Shown in pieces: positions 1 through 5,995 of a DNA stretch of 11,071 nt (positions are counted from its first letter, which is position 1; every line of letters begins with the position of its first letter). The stretch covers positions 1-11,071 of the forward strand of contig JACQEW010000017.1 of the NCBI GenBank assembly GCA_016200365.1, written 5' to 3'. The DNA is from Nitrospinota bacterium (lineage in GTDB: Bacteria > Nitrospinota > Nitrospinia > UBA9942). Position numbers and translations under genes: made by a program. Under the pieces are notes generated by a model. It ran no database searches. It had not been told where the DNA came from and saw nothing but the letters and a program-made list of their open reading frames with translations.

Positions 1-675
1 TGACTTTGCATACTCCAATGCCAATAGATACTCTTGCTGTGCCGAGACAAGCTCGGGACTGTAGACCTCCAATAATATATCCCCTTCATTTACCTCCTTA
101 CCTGTAAAATCAACATATAACTTCTCAACCCATCCCTGTATCTTTGTATGAATATGTGTAACCTTTCTCTCATCGTAGTCAATCCTGCCGACAGTCCTTA
201 TGCTTCTGCGAAGGGGCGTAATGGCAACCTTCTCTGTCCTGACACCTATACTTTGGACTGTTGTAGGGTCAATCTTTACTGTCCCCGGTGCAGCACCTTC
301 TTCGTCCTCATATACAGGGACAAGATCCATATCCATAAATGGAGACTTACCTGGTTTGTCAGAGGTATAACCGGGTGTCATAGGGTCTTTCCAGTAGAGT
401 ATCTTTCGCTCCTTTCCCCGATTACTACCCCCGATAGAAGCATTCGGGGGCAGGCCTTCGGGAACAGGCTTCCCTTCTGTTTTTTGGGATGTTGTAACTT
501 CATGCCCTTTATGTTCACCCTCCGCTTTCTTATGCTCAACAGGCTTACCGGAAATAATACCTTCGATATATGGGATTATTTCTTCACGATAAAAGAATCC
601 GAGACCTATAACTAATGCCAGAAATATAAATCCAGCGAATTTTATCAACTCCCTTATTTGATTGCGATCTGACAT
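1..675 (-). CDS. cusB: CusB-type RND efflux periplasmic adaptor, N-terminal 225 residues (runs off the window)
   Basis: Membrane-fusion adaptor linking an inner-membrane RND pump to an outer-membrane channel. The frame is open from ATG at 675 to the window edge, so the C-terminus is missing. A membrane anchor spans about residues 12-28 and a His/Lys-rich stretch about 47-60. A CusB-like metal-binding segment follows at about 92-122 (YWKDPM, then SPFMDMDLVP). Its M99, M114 and M116 match the three-Met Cu(I)/Ag(I) site known in E. coli CusB. The barrel-sandwich/lipoyl region starts near 150, with VYSPELVSAQQEYL at 204-217 as in this family. The start is preceded by a run of seven G that can act as ribosome binding site. 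It lies 96 bp downstream of the tolC-like gene; the pump gene would be expected past the left edge. Residues 76-83 are encoded by a small palindrome. Substrate copper/silver is inferred from the Met site. Confidence 0.93.
   Translation of the reverse strand, partial: MSDRNQIRELIKFAGFIFLALVIGLGFFYREEIIPYIEGIISGKPVEHKKAEGEHKGHEVTTSQKTEGKPVPEGLPPNASIGGSNRGKERKILYWKDPMTPGYTSDKPGKSPFMDMDLVPVYEDEEGAAPGTVKIDPTTVQSIGVRTEKVAITPLRRSIRTVGRIDYDERKVTHIHTKIQGWVEKLYVDFTGKEVNEGDILLEVYSPELVSAQQEYLLALEYAKS
428..450. repeat. Small palindrome read in frame inside cusB
   Basis: Seven-base arms CCCCCGA (428-434) and TCGGGGG (444-450) pair perfectly around a 9-nt loop. It encodes about residues 76-83 (PPNASIGG), in the linker between the His-rich stretch and the Met-site domain, where an insertion would be tolerated. 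Confidence 0.5.
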
Positions 676-693
676 TTAAACCCCCCCGTAATA

Positions 694-773
694 TTTACAA
701 TTTACGATTTACAATTTACAATTTAAAATCTTAGGGTTTAAAATCGTAAATCGTAAATTGTAAATCGTAAATC
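694..773. repeat. 7-bp-period inverted/tandem repeat array between tolC-like and cusB
   Basis: The left arm is made of TTTACAA and TTTACGA units with period 7. After a short centre (TTAGGG) the right arm carries the reverse complements (TCGTAAA, TTGTAAA). The two arms, about 37 nt each, can fold on each other with scattered mismatches, mostly where the two unit types meet. The array fills nearly all of the 96-bp gap, and its right end supplies the TGA stop of the tolC-like gene. Heptameric tandem repeats of this style are known as STRR sequences in cyanobacteria; no function is assigned here. Confidence 0.85.
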
Positions 774-2040
774 AAAATAGTCTTTTCCCCACCACTGCCT
801 CGAGCTCTGCCAATTTTCTTTCATAATCTGACAGAACCCTCTCATATTGAACCTGATAATTAAAGAGCGTAATCTGATTATCGAGAAGAGTAAGGAAATC
901 CACCTTATTCACCTGATACCCTGCCAAAGCAGAGGATAAGGATTGGGTTGCCTGCGGTATTATCCCGCTTAAAAACAACTCTATCAATCTTCTCCCCTTC
1001 TCTTCCTCTGCCATAATCTCCTTTATCTTTAGAAAAATATCATTTTTCGCTGCATTGTATCGCTCCTTTGCTGAATTTATATTATAAGATTCTTCAACCA
1101 CCTTTTTATCCTGCTTTGTCTTATACCAGAGGGGAATGTTCAAAGAGAATTTCCCTGATACAGAATTCATATTATTCTTTTCCTGCCCCAGACTTAAACC
1201 CACATCAAAATCAGGATAATATTCAAGCTTCGCAAGATTGTAAGCAGCCTTATATCTCTCTATCATCTTTTCCAGCCCTTTAAGAAGGGGACGATTCTCG
1301 ACAGATGTAGATTGTAATTCTTCAATCGTAAATCTAAATTCATTTTTCTTTATATCTCCCGGCTTTCCAAGCAGCGATTGAGGGAGGCGGTTCATGAGTA
1401 TATTAAGCCTTGCCTCTGCAGACTGCCTCTCCCTTTCAAACCTTATAAGCTCATCAATGGTTTTAGAAAGCTCTACCTGCGCCTTGAGCACATCCTGCTG
1501 AAGCCCCATGCCTACGGAGTATTTAGCCTCTGCAATCTTTACAAAATCCTGCAGTGCAAGCTTATTCCTTTCGGTTATCTCTACGGCTTTATATATAAAG
1601 TAGAGGTCATAATACGCATCCTTGACCATCTGTATAAGCTTTATCTCCATATCTTTATATTCTTCTTCTGCTGCCTCTGCCTCTCTCTGCGCCATATCGG
1701 ATTTCAAAGAAAGCTTTCCCGGATATGGAAGGCTTTGCATTACCGTAATCTCCTTCATCGGCTCATTCGCCGACAGGGTATTCATTGGAACCTTTAACAG
1801 ACCTATCTCGATTTTTGGGTCAGCCAATGTCCCCATCTGACTTGGAACCTCTTTAAAGGCATTTACACGGTATTTAGCAGAAATAAGCTCAGGATTATTC
1901 TTAACCGCCTCATCAATAAGCTGCTGGAGGTCTAATGCCGGCAATTCTTCGGCAAAGACGATATTAGCAAGCAGCAAGCAATGAGCAATGAGCAATGAGC
2001 AATGAGCAATAAACCTATTTTCTTTTCTATTTATCATCAT
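772..2040 (-). CDS. TolC/CusC-type outer-membrane efflux protein
   Basis: Outer-membrane channel of an RND efflux complex, 422 residues, a normal length for the OEP family. A signal peptide covers residues 1-30 with cleavage expected at VFA/EE. Two homologous OEP halves follow (about 36-215 and 232-420), rich in long amphipathic helices. The second half contains the strand-forming SGKFSLNIPLWYK and the closing helix YERVLSDYERKLAELEAVVG. The gene starts 4 nt after the stop of the preceding outer-membrane protein gene and is followed by the CusB-type adaptor, so it is probably the outer component of that pump. The ribosome binding site is weak, suggesting translation coupled to the gene upstream. 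The hydrophobic core of the signal peptide (IAHCSLLIAHCLLLA) is encoded by a 7-bp tandem repeat, and the stop codon lies in another repeat. Confidence 0.93.
   Translation of the reverse strand: MMINRKENRFIAHCSLLIAHCLLLANIVFAEELPALDLQQLIDEAVKNNPELISAKYRVNAFKEVPSQMGTLADPKIEIGLLKVPMNTLSANEPMKEITVMQSLPYPGKLSLKSDMAQREAEAAEEEYKDMEIKLIQMVKDAYYDLYFIYKAVEITERNKLALQDFVKIAEAKYSVGMGLQQDVLKAQVELSKTIDELIRFERERQSAEARLNILMNRLPQSLLGKPGDIKKNEFRFTIEELQSTSVENRPLLKGLEKMIERYKAAYNLAKLEYYPDFDVGLSLGQEKNNMNSVSGKFSLNIPLWYKTKQDKKVVEESYNINSAKERYNAAKNDIFLKIKEIMAEEEKGRRLIELFLSGIIPQATQSLSSALAGYQVNKVDFLTLLDNQITLFNYQVQYERVLSDYERKLAELEAVVGKRLF
1978..2010. repeat. GCAATGA heptamer tandem repeat encoding the TolC signal peptide core
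   Basis: GCAATGA is repeated 4.7 times without error (units begin at 1978, 1985, 1992, 1999 and 2006). Because three units equal seven codons, the minus-strand translation is a hydrophobic repeat IAHCSLL/IAHCLLL. It forms the membrane-inserting part of the signal peptide. Confidence 0.95.
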
Positions 2041-2044
2041 CTTT

Positions 2045-2785
2045 TCAAAAGAGGTAACTCACCAATACCGACAGCCTCATACCTGCGCCGCTGATTGGTA
2101 TATTAGAATTGGATATCTCGATGTTGCCTATATAATTGCCGAGACTCACAGAGGGTGTTATAAGCCAACCCCCCTTTGTATCCCCCCCTTTGACCTCCCC
2201 TTTATCCCCTCCTTTAGAAGGAGGGGAAAGGGGAGGTTGGTAAGGGGGGGAATGGGGGGTTAGAGAAAATGTATATCCTGCCTCTGCATGAGGAAAAACA
2301 AAATAACCATTATCCTCTTTTCCCATATACTTTGCATTAGTGTATAGAACATCAATTCCTCCGCCAATCCATCCACCCTCTGGTGCATTATGGGTAATAT
2401 ATTTCCTGTAGCTAAAGCCGCCGCCATAGGAATCCCATTTCCAGCTTTCTGTCGTGGAATGCCAGAAGATACCCCTCACTGCCCATGCACTTTTTTCATC
2501 TATATTCTGCTGATACTCCACCCTTGCCATTCCAAACACCGCACCGAGCAAATCAAAATTTACAAGCCTATATCTATCTGTTCTTTCTTCCGCAAAAGCC
2601 GATTGTCCTGCAACTAAAACAAAATATATAAACCCCAAAAATATGAGTAAGCTGTAAAAACTTTTTCTTGAACGACTTTTTATTTTTTCTTTTGAACCAC
2701 AGTGTAATAATTTTAAAAATAGAACAAAAGAAAAAATAACGGAAGTGAAAGAAAAGGTTTTTACAGCTTCATTAACTATTTTCAT
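2045..2785 (-). CDS. Small outer-membrane beta-barrel-like protein carrying two in-frame repeat insertions
   Basis: 246 residues, no family recognised. The first 65 residues end in a convincing signal-peptide core and cleavage site (LLIFLGFIYFVLVAGQSAFA/EE). After it come alternating aromatic/hydrophobic strands with Gly-rich turns (GGGFSYRKYI, GGWIGGGIDVLY, HAEAGYTFSL, ITPSVSLGNYIG) and a terminal SYLF. A C-terminal Phe is what the BAM complex recognises in outer-membrane proteins. Start ATG overlaps the tlpA-like stop (ATGA) and is preceded by GGAGG. Two pieces look inserted: residues about 6-46 are encoded by a 122-bp inverted-repeat element that splits the signal peptide from its MKIVN start, and residues about 175-207 by a G/C-rich palindrome in a loop. 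Without them the protein is an ordinary barrel of about 170 residues. The role in the efflux operon is unknown. Confidence 0.8.
   Translation of the reverse strand: MKIVNEAVKTFSFTSVIFSFVLFLKLLHCGSKEKIKSRSRKSFYSLLIFLGFIYFVLVAGQSAFAEERTDRYRLVNFDLLGAVFGMARVEYQQNIDEKSAWAVRGIFWHSTTESWKWDSYGGGFSYRKYITHNAPEGGWIGGGIDVLYTNAKYMGKEDNGYFVFPHAEAGYTFSLTPHSPPYQPPLSPPSKGGDKGEVKGGDTKGGWLITPSVSLGNYIGNIEISNSNIPISGAGMRLSVLVSYLF
2167..2261. repeat. 95-bp C-rich/G-rich palindrome inserted in frame in the outer-membrane protein gene
   Basis: The inner hairpin at 2193-2237 pairs ACCTCCCC...CCCTCCTTT with AAGGAGGGG...GGGGAGGT. The outer arms extend imperfectly from AACCCCCC at 2167 to GGGGGGTT at 2261. Read on the minus strand it gives a low-complexity Pro/Ser then Lys/Gly/Asp stretch (SPPYQPPLSPPSKGGDKG and on). 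This is unlike the flanking beta strands and sits between two of them. Confidence 0.85.
2649..2770. repeat. MITE-like 122-bp element with long imperfect inverted repeats, inside the N-terminus of the outer-membrane protein gene
   Basis: The ends are near-perfect inverted repeats: AAGCTGTAAAAAC at 2649-2661 against GTTTTTACAGCTT at 2757-2769. A further 14-bp match (TATTTTTTCTTTTG and its complement) lies inside the arms, so almost the whole element folds into one hairpin. It encodes about residues 6-46. Skipping it joins MKIVNEA directly to LLIFLGFIYFVLVAGQSAFA, a classic signal peptide. This indicates an insertion that kept the frame. No clear target duplication is visible. Confidence 0.8.
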
Positions 2786-3303
2786 TTTCCCTCCAATGTT
2801 TTTTCAAAATACTTTATGCTCTCTTCGCTGTCCCACTCCCTTGCCCCTACTGCCCTGTTCATTATGAATCCCTGTGGGTCTATAAGATATGTAGACGGGA
2901 TGCCCATTACGCCATATTCGGCTGCAGCCCCACTATCCTCATCCAATAAAACCGTAAATGTAAATTTATGTTCTTCCATAAATCTCTTAACCGCCTTAGA
3001 GCCTCCCTTATCTATTGATACTGCCAGCATTGTAAAATTCTTTTTTGATTTAAGCCTCTGATAGAGCCTCTCCATTGACGGCATCTCTTCTTTACACGGG
3101 CCGCACCATGTTGCCCAGAAATTCAAAAATACATACTTTCCTTTCAAGTCCTTTAAGGCAACCTTTTTACTATCCAGAGTCATAAGGGTAAAATCCGGGG
3201 CGGGTAATTTTTCTTCAGTATGTGAGATACCTGTATTGACTACCTCGATAAGAAATAGTGTTGATAACAATAAAATAAACCTTTTAATTGACATGAGTTT
3301 CAT
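2782..3303 (-). CDS. TlpA/ResA-type periplasmic thiol-disulfide oxidoreductase
   Basis: Thioredoxin-fold protein, 173 residues, the usual size for exported TlpA/ResA proteins. An N-terminal signal or anchor helix covers residues 8-24. The thioredoxin-like AhpC/TSA-Redoxin core starts at LPAPDFTLMTLD. The active site is WCGPC with C67 and C70 in FLNFWATWCGPCKEEMP, and the cis-Pro loop is GIPSTYL (P136). Such proteins reduce disulfides in the envelope, for example for cytochrome c maturation or for keeping metal-binding thiols reduced. ATG at 3303 has AGGAGA 8 nt upstream. The stop overlaps the next gene by ATGA. The 25 bp around this start are duplicated at 4748-4772. A degenerate sigma-54-like site lies just upstream. 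It sits directly downstream of a cytochrome b gene, so an electron route from quinol to thiol is possible but not shown. Confidence 0.93.
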   Translation of the reverse strand: MKLMSIKRFILLLSTLFLIEVVNTGISHTEEKLPAPDFTLMTLDSKKVALKDLKGKYVFLNFWATWCGPCKEEMPSMERLYQRLKSKKNFTMLAVSIDKGGSKAVKRFMEEHKFTFTVLLDEDSGAAAEYGVMGIPSTYLIDPQGFIMNRAVGAREWDSEESIKYFEKTLEGK

Positions 3304-3316
3304 TTTTAAATCTCCT
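3292..3316 (-). repeat. 25-bp direct repeat, copy A (ribosome binding site and start of the tlpA-like gene)
   Basis: Read on the minus strand this holds AGGAGA, an A/T spacer, ATGAAACTC and ATG. It matches 4748-4772 at 24 of 25 positions, in the same orientation and 1456 bp apart. Similarity stops sharply at both ends. Confidence 0.9.
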
Positions 3317-3325
3317 ATAATTTAA

Positions 3326-3342
3326 CTCAATAACTATGCCAA
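3326..3342 (-). promoter_or_regulatory. Possible degenerate sigma-54 (-24/-12) promoter upstream of the tlpA-like gene
   Basis: The minus strand reads TTGGCATAGTTATTGAG: a good TTGGCA -24 element and, exactly 10 nt after the GG, TTGA where the -12 consensus has TTGC. The spacing is right but the important -12 GC is GA. Predicted transcription would begin close to the ribosome binding site, which weakens the case. A sigma-54 regulator gene lies in the window at 10021. Confidence 0.25.
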
Positions 3343-3384
3343 AATATGCTTGCCAAACAGACATTTAAGTTTTCAATAAACAGA

Positions 3385-4407
3385 CTATTCCATATGATGT
3401 CCTGCAGAGGTAATCATTCCATTTATAGTAAGCCCGGCAAGGAGCATCAACACTATAATAAAAACCGTAACCCCTATCTTTCTTTCTCTCGGGTTTATTG
3501 AGCTACCCCTATCTATAATAGGCAAGAGGATCAGTGCTATAAAAATAATAGACGGGGCAACTATCAAAAAATCACCCCATATATTTTCTAATGAATATAT
3601 CCAGAGGAACATCCAGGGGGGTTTGGTAATTTCTATCCCTTCTACAGTACCACTTCCGAGAGGCGGCTCTATTATAATGGCAACGATTGAAATGAGAAAG
3701 AGAGAAAAGGCTCCGTATTTTGTTAGCTGTTTTATATGGGAAGTAAAATCCACCATCCTGACTTCTCCTCCCCGCGGCAGAGGAGAAATCCCATGAACCT
3801 TTATAAGAAATATATGAATTGATAAAAGAATTACTAAGAGGATTGGCAGTATCGAGATATGAATTGTATAAAGCCTGCTTAATATATGAAGACTTGAGAA
3901 TTTCTCCGAAAGCAAAATCCCAATGACTCCGAGCCTTTCCATTGCCCATAGATGATGCTGTAATGCCTCGTATCCCTCCTGATCCCATTTCAGGACAGTC
4001 CCTGTAAATATAAAACCACCTATCAAAGATAGAAGCAATACACCTGTAAACCATGTAAACTCCCTCGGTCTTTTATATGCCGAAGTAAAAAATGCCCTGA
4101 TAAGATGAAGCAGCGCTGTTACAATAACAACATTCATTGCCCAGTAATGTATCCCCCTTATAAACCATCCGAGATATATCTCATTCTTTATGGATACAAT
4201 GCTCCTGTTTGCATCAGAGACAACAGGATTATAAAACTGTGTAAGTATAATGCCGCTTACAAAAAGTATAATCAGGGAGATTAGTGTAATACCTCCAAGA
4301 ATATAAGGCAACCTGTTTGCATAAGAAGGAATTTGATAATGAACAACACTTATACCGAGTGATTTTTTAATATTATCTATTGGAGAATCCCCCATACCTT
4401 CTTTCAT
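3385..4407 (-). CDS. Diheme cytochrome b (b6-like, N- and C-terminal parts in one chain) with PPW in place of PEWY
   Basis: Membrane quinol/cytochrome b protein, 340 residues. Heme-ligand pairs are visible on two helices: H87/H101 (13 residues between) and H183/H198 (14 between, as in cytochrome b6, one more than in mitochondrial b). Helices lie at about 36-56, 88-108, 118-137, 182-202, 233-247, 281-297 and 311-328. The Qo loop motif PEWY, whose Glu takes a proton from quinol in bc1 and b6f, reads KPPWMF (262-267), so that Glu is absent; PWGQ is also replaced by KWDQ (140-143). Short or variant chains of this kind occur in menaquinone-linked complexes. No Rieske or cytochrome c gene is in the window. 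The start overlaps the His-rich gene by ATGA, and an 81-bp gap separates it from tlpA. Partner and direction of electron flow are unknown. Confidence 0.88.
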   Translation of the reverse strand: MKEGMGDSPIDNIKKSLGISVVHYQIPSYANRLPYILGGITLISLIILFVSGIILTQFYNPVVSDANRSIVSIKNEIYLGWFIRGIHYWAMNVVIVTALLHLIRAFFTSAYKRPREFTWFTGVLLLSLIGGFIFTGTVLKWDQEGYEALQHHLWAMERLGVIGILLSEKFSSLHILSRLYTIHISILPILLVILLSIHIFLIKVHGISPLPRGGEVRMVDFTSHIKQLTKYGAFSLFLISIVAIIIEPPLGSGTVEGIEITKPPWMFLWIYSLENIWGDFLIVAPSIIFIALILLPIIDRGSSINPRERKIGVTVFIIVLMLLAGLTINGMITSAGHHME

Positions 4408-4739
4408 CCCTTATTACCCCTCCAGTAAAATGTAATTACTCCCGATACAATAGCAACAGATATGGTAAAAATAGCAGCAGCACCATGTCCATGTTTTTTA
4501 TTCCTATCAATAATATTAAATGAACCTGTTTCAACATTTTGAGGATGTTCATGAATTTCATGGGCAACAGCAGGCGGGGTAACTGCTTCCTGTTTTACAC
4601 CATCCGATGCCCTTTCGGTTTTCATCTCATCAATATCATGCCTCTCATGTTTCTCCTCACTGTGCGAAGAGGCAGCCACCGATGTCATGTGGATTATACC
4701 GAGAATCAAGAATATCAGAAGCAGGTGATGTAATTTCAT
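4404..4739 (-). CDS. His-rich exported protein with C-terminal membrane anchor, hypothetical
   Basis: 111 residues, not recognised. A signal peptide covers residues 1-23 (LLLIFLILGIIHMTSVAAS). A charged, His-rich stretch follows (26-85, with HSEEKHERHD, HEIHEHP and KKHGHG), and a transmembrane helix at about 87-106 ends in WRGNKG. Eleven of 111 residues are His and none is Cys. The layout fits a periplasmic metal-binding or metal-buffering tail held at the inner membrane beside cytochrome b, with which it shares an ATGA stop/start overlap. It has no good ribosome binding site of its own. Its ATG instead overlaps the stop of an 8-codon mini-ORF that starts at the coiled-coil gene's stop. A structural subunit of the cytochrome b complex is an alternative. 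Confidence 0.72.
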   Translation of the reverse strand: MKLHHLLLIFLILGIIHMTSVAASSHSEEKHERHDIDEMKTERASDGVKQEAVTPPAVAHEIHEHPQNVETGSFNIIDRNKKHGHGAAAIFTISVAIVSGVITFYWRGNKG

Positions 4740-4759
4740 AAATAATCCATGAGTTTCAT
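4736..4759 (-). other. Seven-residue bridging mini-ORF (MKLMDYL) between coiled-coil and His-rich genes
   Basis: ATG at 4759 overlaps the TGA of the coiled-coil gene (ATGA). Its own TGA at 4738-4736 overlaps the ATG of the His-rich gene (again ATGA). GGAG lies 8 nt upstream. The first four codons (MKLM) repeat the start of the tlpA-like protein because this is copy B of the 25-bp duplication. It is more likely a scar that restores translational coupling than a functional peptide. Confidence 0.45.
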
Positions 4760-4772
4760 TTTAAAATCTCCT
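4748..4772 (-). repeat. 25-bp direct repeat, copy B (end of the coiled-coil gene)
   Basis: This is the second copy of the segment at 3292-3316, with 24 of 25 identical. Here the AGGAG lies in the last codons of the coiled-coil gene, and the ATG overlaps its stop. Confidence 0.9.
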
Positions 4773-5328
4773 TACTTTTTTCTTTTGCTTTAGCCTTTTC
4801 TAATTTTGTTTCTAATTCCTCCAATTCTTTTTTTAAAGTTTTTAATAAATCATCTTTTCGTTGTATATTTTCCTGTATATAAGCCTGTGTATATTTTATT
4901 GTGCCTATATCTATCCTGACATCTGTGCCAATCTCCTTTTCCTTTTCCGCATTCTGCTCGATAAATCCTATCTCATCCTTCAGTTCATCTCCTAAATCGC
5001 TCCTCATATTGTCCAATATCATCTTCTTTTCCGGTAAGTCCCTGTTCAATAAATCCCTCGTCATTCTGAGGGCTATAAGATTCTGCCCCCATGAGGCTAT
5101 ATCCTTATCCCTGCTTATCTCCTTCTCAAGAAAAGAGAGCTCTTCCTCAAGAATAGCTATTTTCTTTTTAATTTTTTCACCTTCCTCAGAAAATCCCCTT
5201 TCACCCGCTTTTTGCCCTCCCTTCTCCCCGCATTCTGAATGAATGGGAAAAATGGCAGATACTGGTATTATCGGCACAATGGCTAACAAAATTATGAATG
5301 CCAATTTTTGCAGATCAGACATTTTCAT
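4756..5328 (-). CDS. Exported coiled-coil protein, hypothetical
   Basis: 190 residues, no family recognised. An N-terminal signal or anchor helix covers about residues 9-25 (AFIILLAIVPIIPVSA), followed by a Gly/Glu/Lys-rich linker with one Cys (C33). From about 50 to 185 the protein is almost all charged helix with heptad-like hydrophobic spacing (IAILEEELSFLEKEI; LLKTLKKELEELETKLEKAK), so a long coiled coil is likely. ATG at 5328 is preceded by AAAGGAGGTAT, a strong ribosome binding site, which overlaps the end of the methyltransferase gene 11 nt away. Its stop couples through a mini-ORF to the His-rich gene. A periplasmic scaffold or spacer is possible, but nothing in the sequence gives a specific role. 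Confidence 0.78.
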   Translation of the reverse strand: MKMSDLQKLAFIILLAIVPIIPVSAIFPIHSECGEKGGQKAGERGFSEEGEKIKKKIAILEEELSFLEKEISRDKDIASWGQNLIALRMTRDLLNRDLPEKKMILDNMRSDLGDELKDEIGFIEQNAEKEKEIGTDVRIDIGTIKYTQAYIQENIQRKDDLLKTLKKELEELETKLEKAKAKEKSKEILK

Positions 5329-5339
5329 ATACCTCCTTT

Positions 5340-5990
5340 CTATTTATAGCCCTCATAAAAACTTATTCCGTGAAGATACCTCCCAACTTCATTCACACCG
5401 GAGAAGCCGACATCCAACATAAGCAGAGGAATTTTCCCTTCCCTTCCGTCTTCTATTGACTCAAACAAACTAAATATCTTAGATAAAATACGGCTAACAG
5501 GAGAATGACCAGGTGGTCCAAAATCAACAAGTAACATCCTGCCTTTAGGTTTCAACACACGCAGACATTCCCTTAAGGACGCAATTTTAGCGCCTTTTTC
5601 AAGATGATGAAAAACCAAAGATGACACCACAACATCAAAGGTGTTATTTTCAAAGGGCATATCATCCATTATGCCGCCGTGCAATATGACACTGACATTG
5701 TTTTTTAAAGACTTTTCACGGGCAATAGCTAATGCCTTTTCATCAGGGTCGAGTCCTTCTGCCGCAACTTCAGGATAAAGCTTTTTTACCATAAGGAGTG
5801 ATGTTCCAGTTCCGCAGCCTGCATCTAAAATCCTTTCTGCTCCCGTAAGATTTAAGCTTTGAATAATCCCGAGCCTGAATCTCCTGCCAAATCCCAACAG
5901 GACACATCCTCTATCATAAAGAGGGGTCAGAAAATCCCAGTGTGCTGGTGGAATATAATTTTTTATTTTCTTGTTAATTATTGTCTCCAT
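5340..5990 (-). CDS. Class I SAM-dependent methyltransferase, UbiE/MenG-like fold
   Basis: 216 residues, typical for a single-domain class I methyltransferase. Motif I is ILDAGCGTGTS (54-64), with the adenosine-binding acidic residue in EGLDPD (D81), FDVVVSSLVFHHLE at 118-131 and the post-motif LKPKGRMLLVDFG at 146-158. The N-terminal HWDFLTPLYDRG resembles the entry helix of UbiE/COQ5-type enzymes that methylate quinones. The substrate cannot be read from the sequence, and it lacks the conserved Cys set expected of ArsM arsenite methyltransferases. It starts 5 nt after the YHS-like gene without a clear ribosome binding site, suggesting coupled translation. It is the only likely cytoplasmic enzyme in this run of envelope genes. 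With a cytochrome b three genes downstream, a quinone-related role is possible but speculative. Confidence 0.88.
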   Translation of the reverse strand: METIINKKIKNYIPPAHWDFLTPLYDRGCVLLGFGRRFRLGIIQSLNLTGAERILDAGCGTGTSLLMVKKLYPEVAAEGLDPDEKALAIAREKSLKNNVSVILHGGIMDDMPFENNTFDVVVSSLVFHHLEKGAKIASLRECLRVLKPKGRMLLVDFGPPGHSPVSRILSKIFSLFESIEDGREGKIPLLMLDVGFSGVNEVGRYLHGISFYEGYK

Positions 5991-5995
5991 AATTT

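Noticed and set aside
32..48. CCGAG...CTCGG palindrome in cusB as another inserted repeat
   Set aside because: It encodes SPELVSAQQ, a segment conserved in the CusB family, so it is more likely ordinary coding sequence.
148..615. Open plus-strand frame of 155 codons
   Set aside because: It lies antisense to a convincing CusB coding frame and its translation is Cys/Pro-rich without domain character.
694..773. CRISPR array
   Set aside because: Units are 7 nt with no unique spacers and are inverted around a centre; no cas genes are present.
1378..1840. Plus-strand open frames opposite the tolC-like gene
   Set aside because: Antisense shadows of a well-supported OEP protein; no ribosome binding sites or family features.
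5340..5990. ArsM arsenite methyltransferase
   Set aside because: The cysteines expected for arsenic binding are not present; only general methyltransferase motifs are seen.
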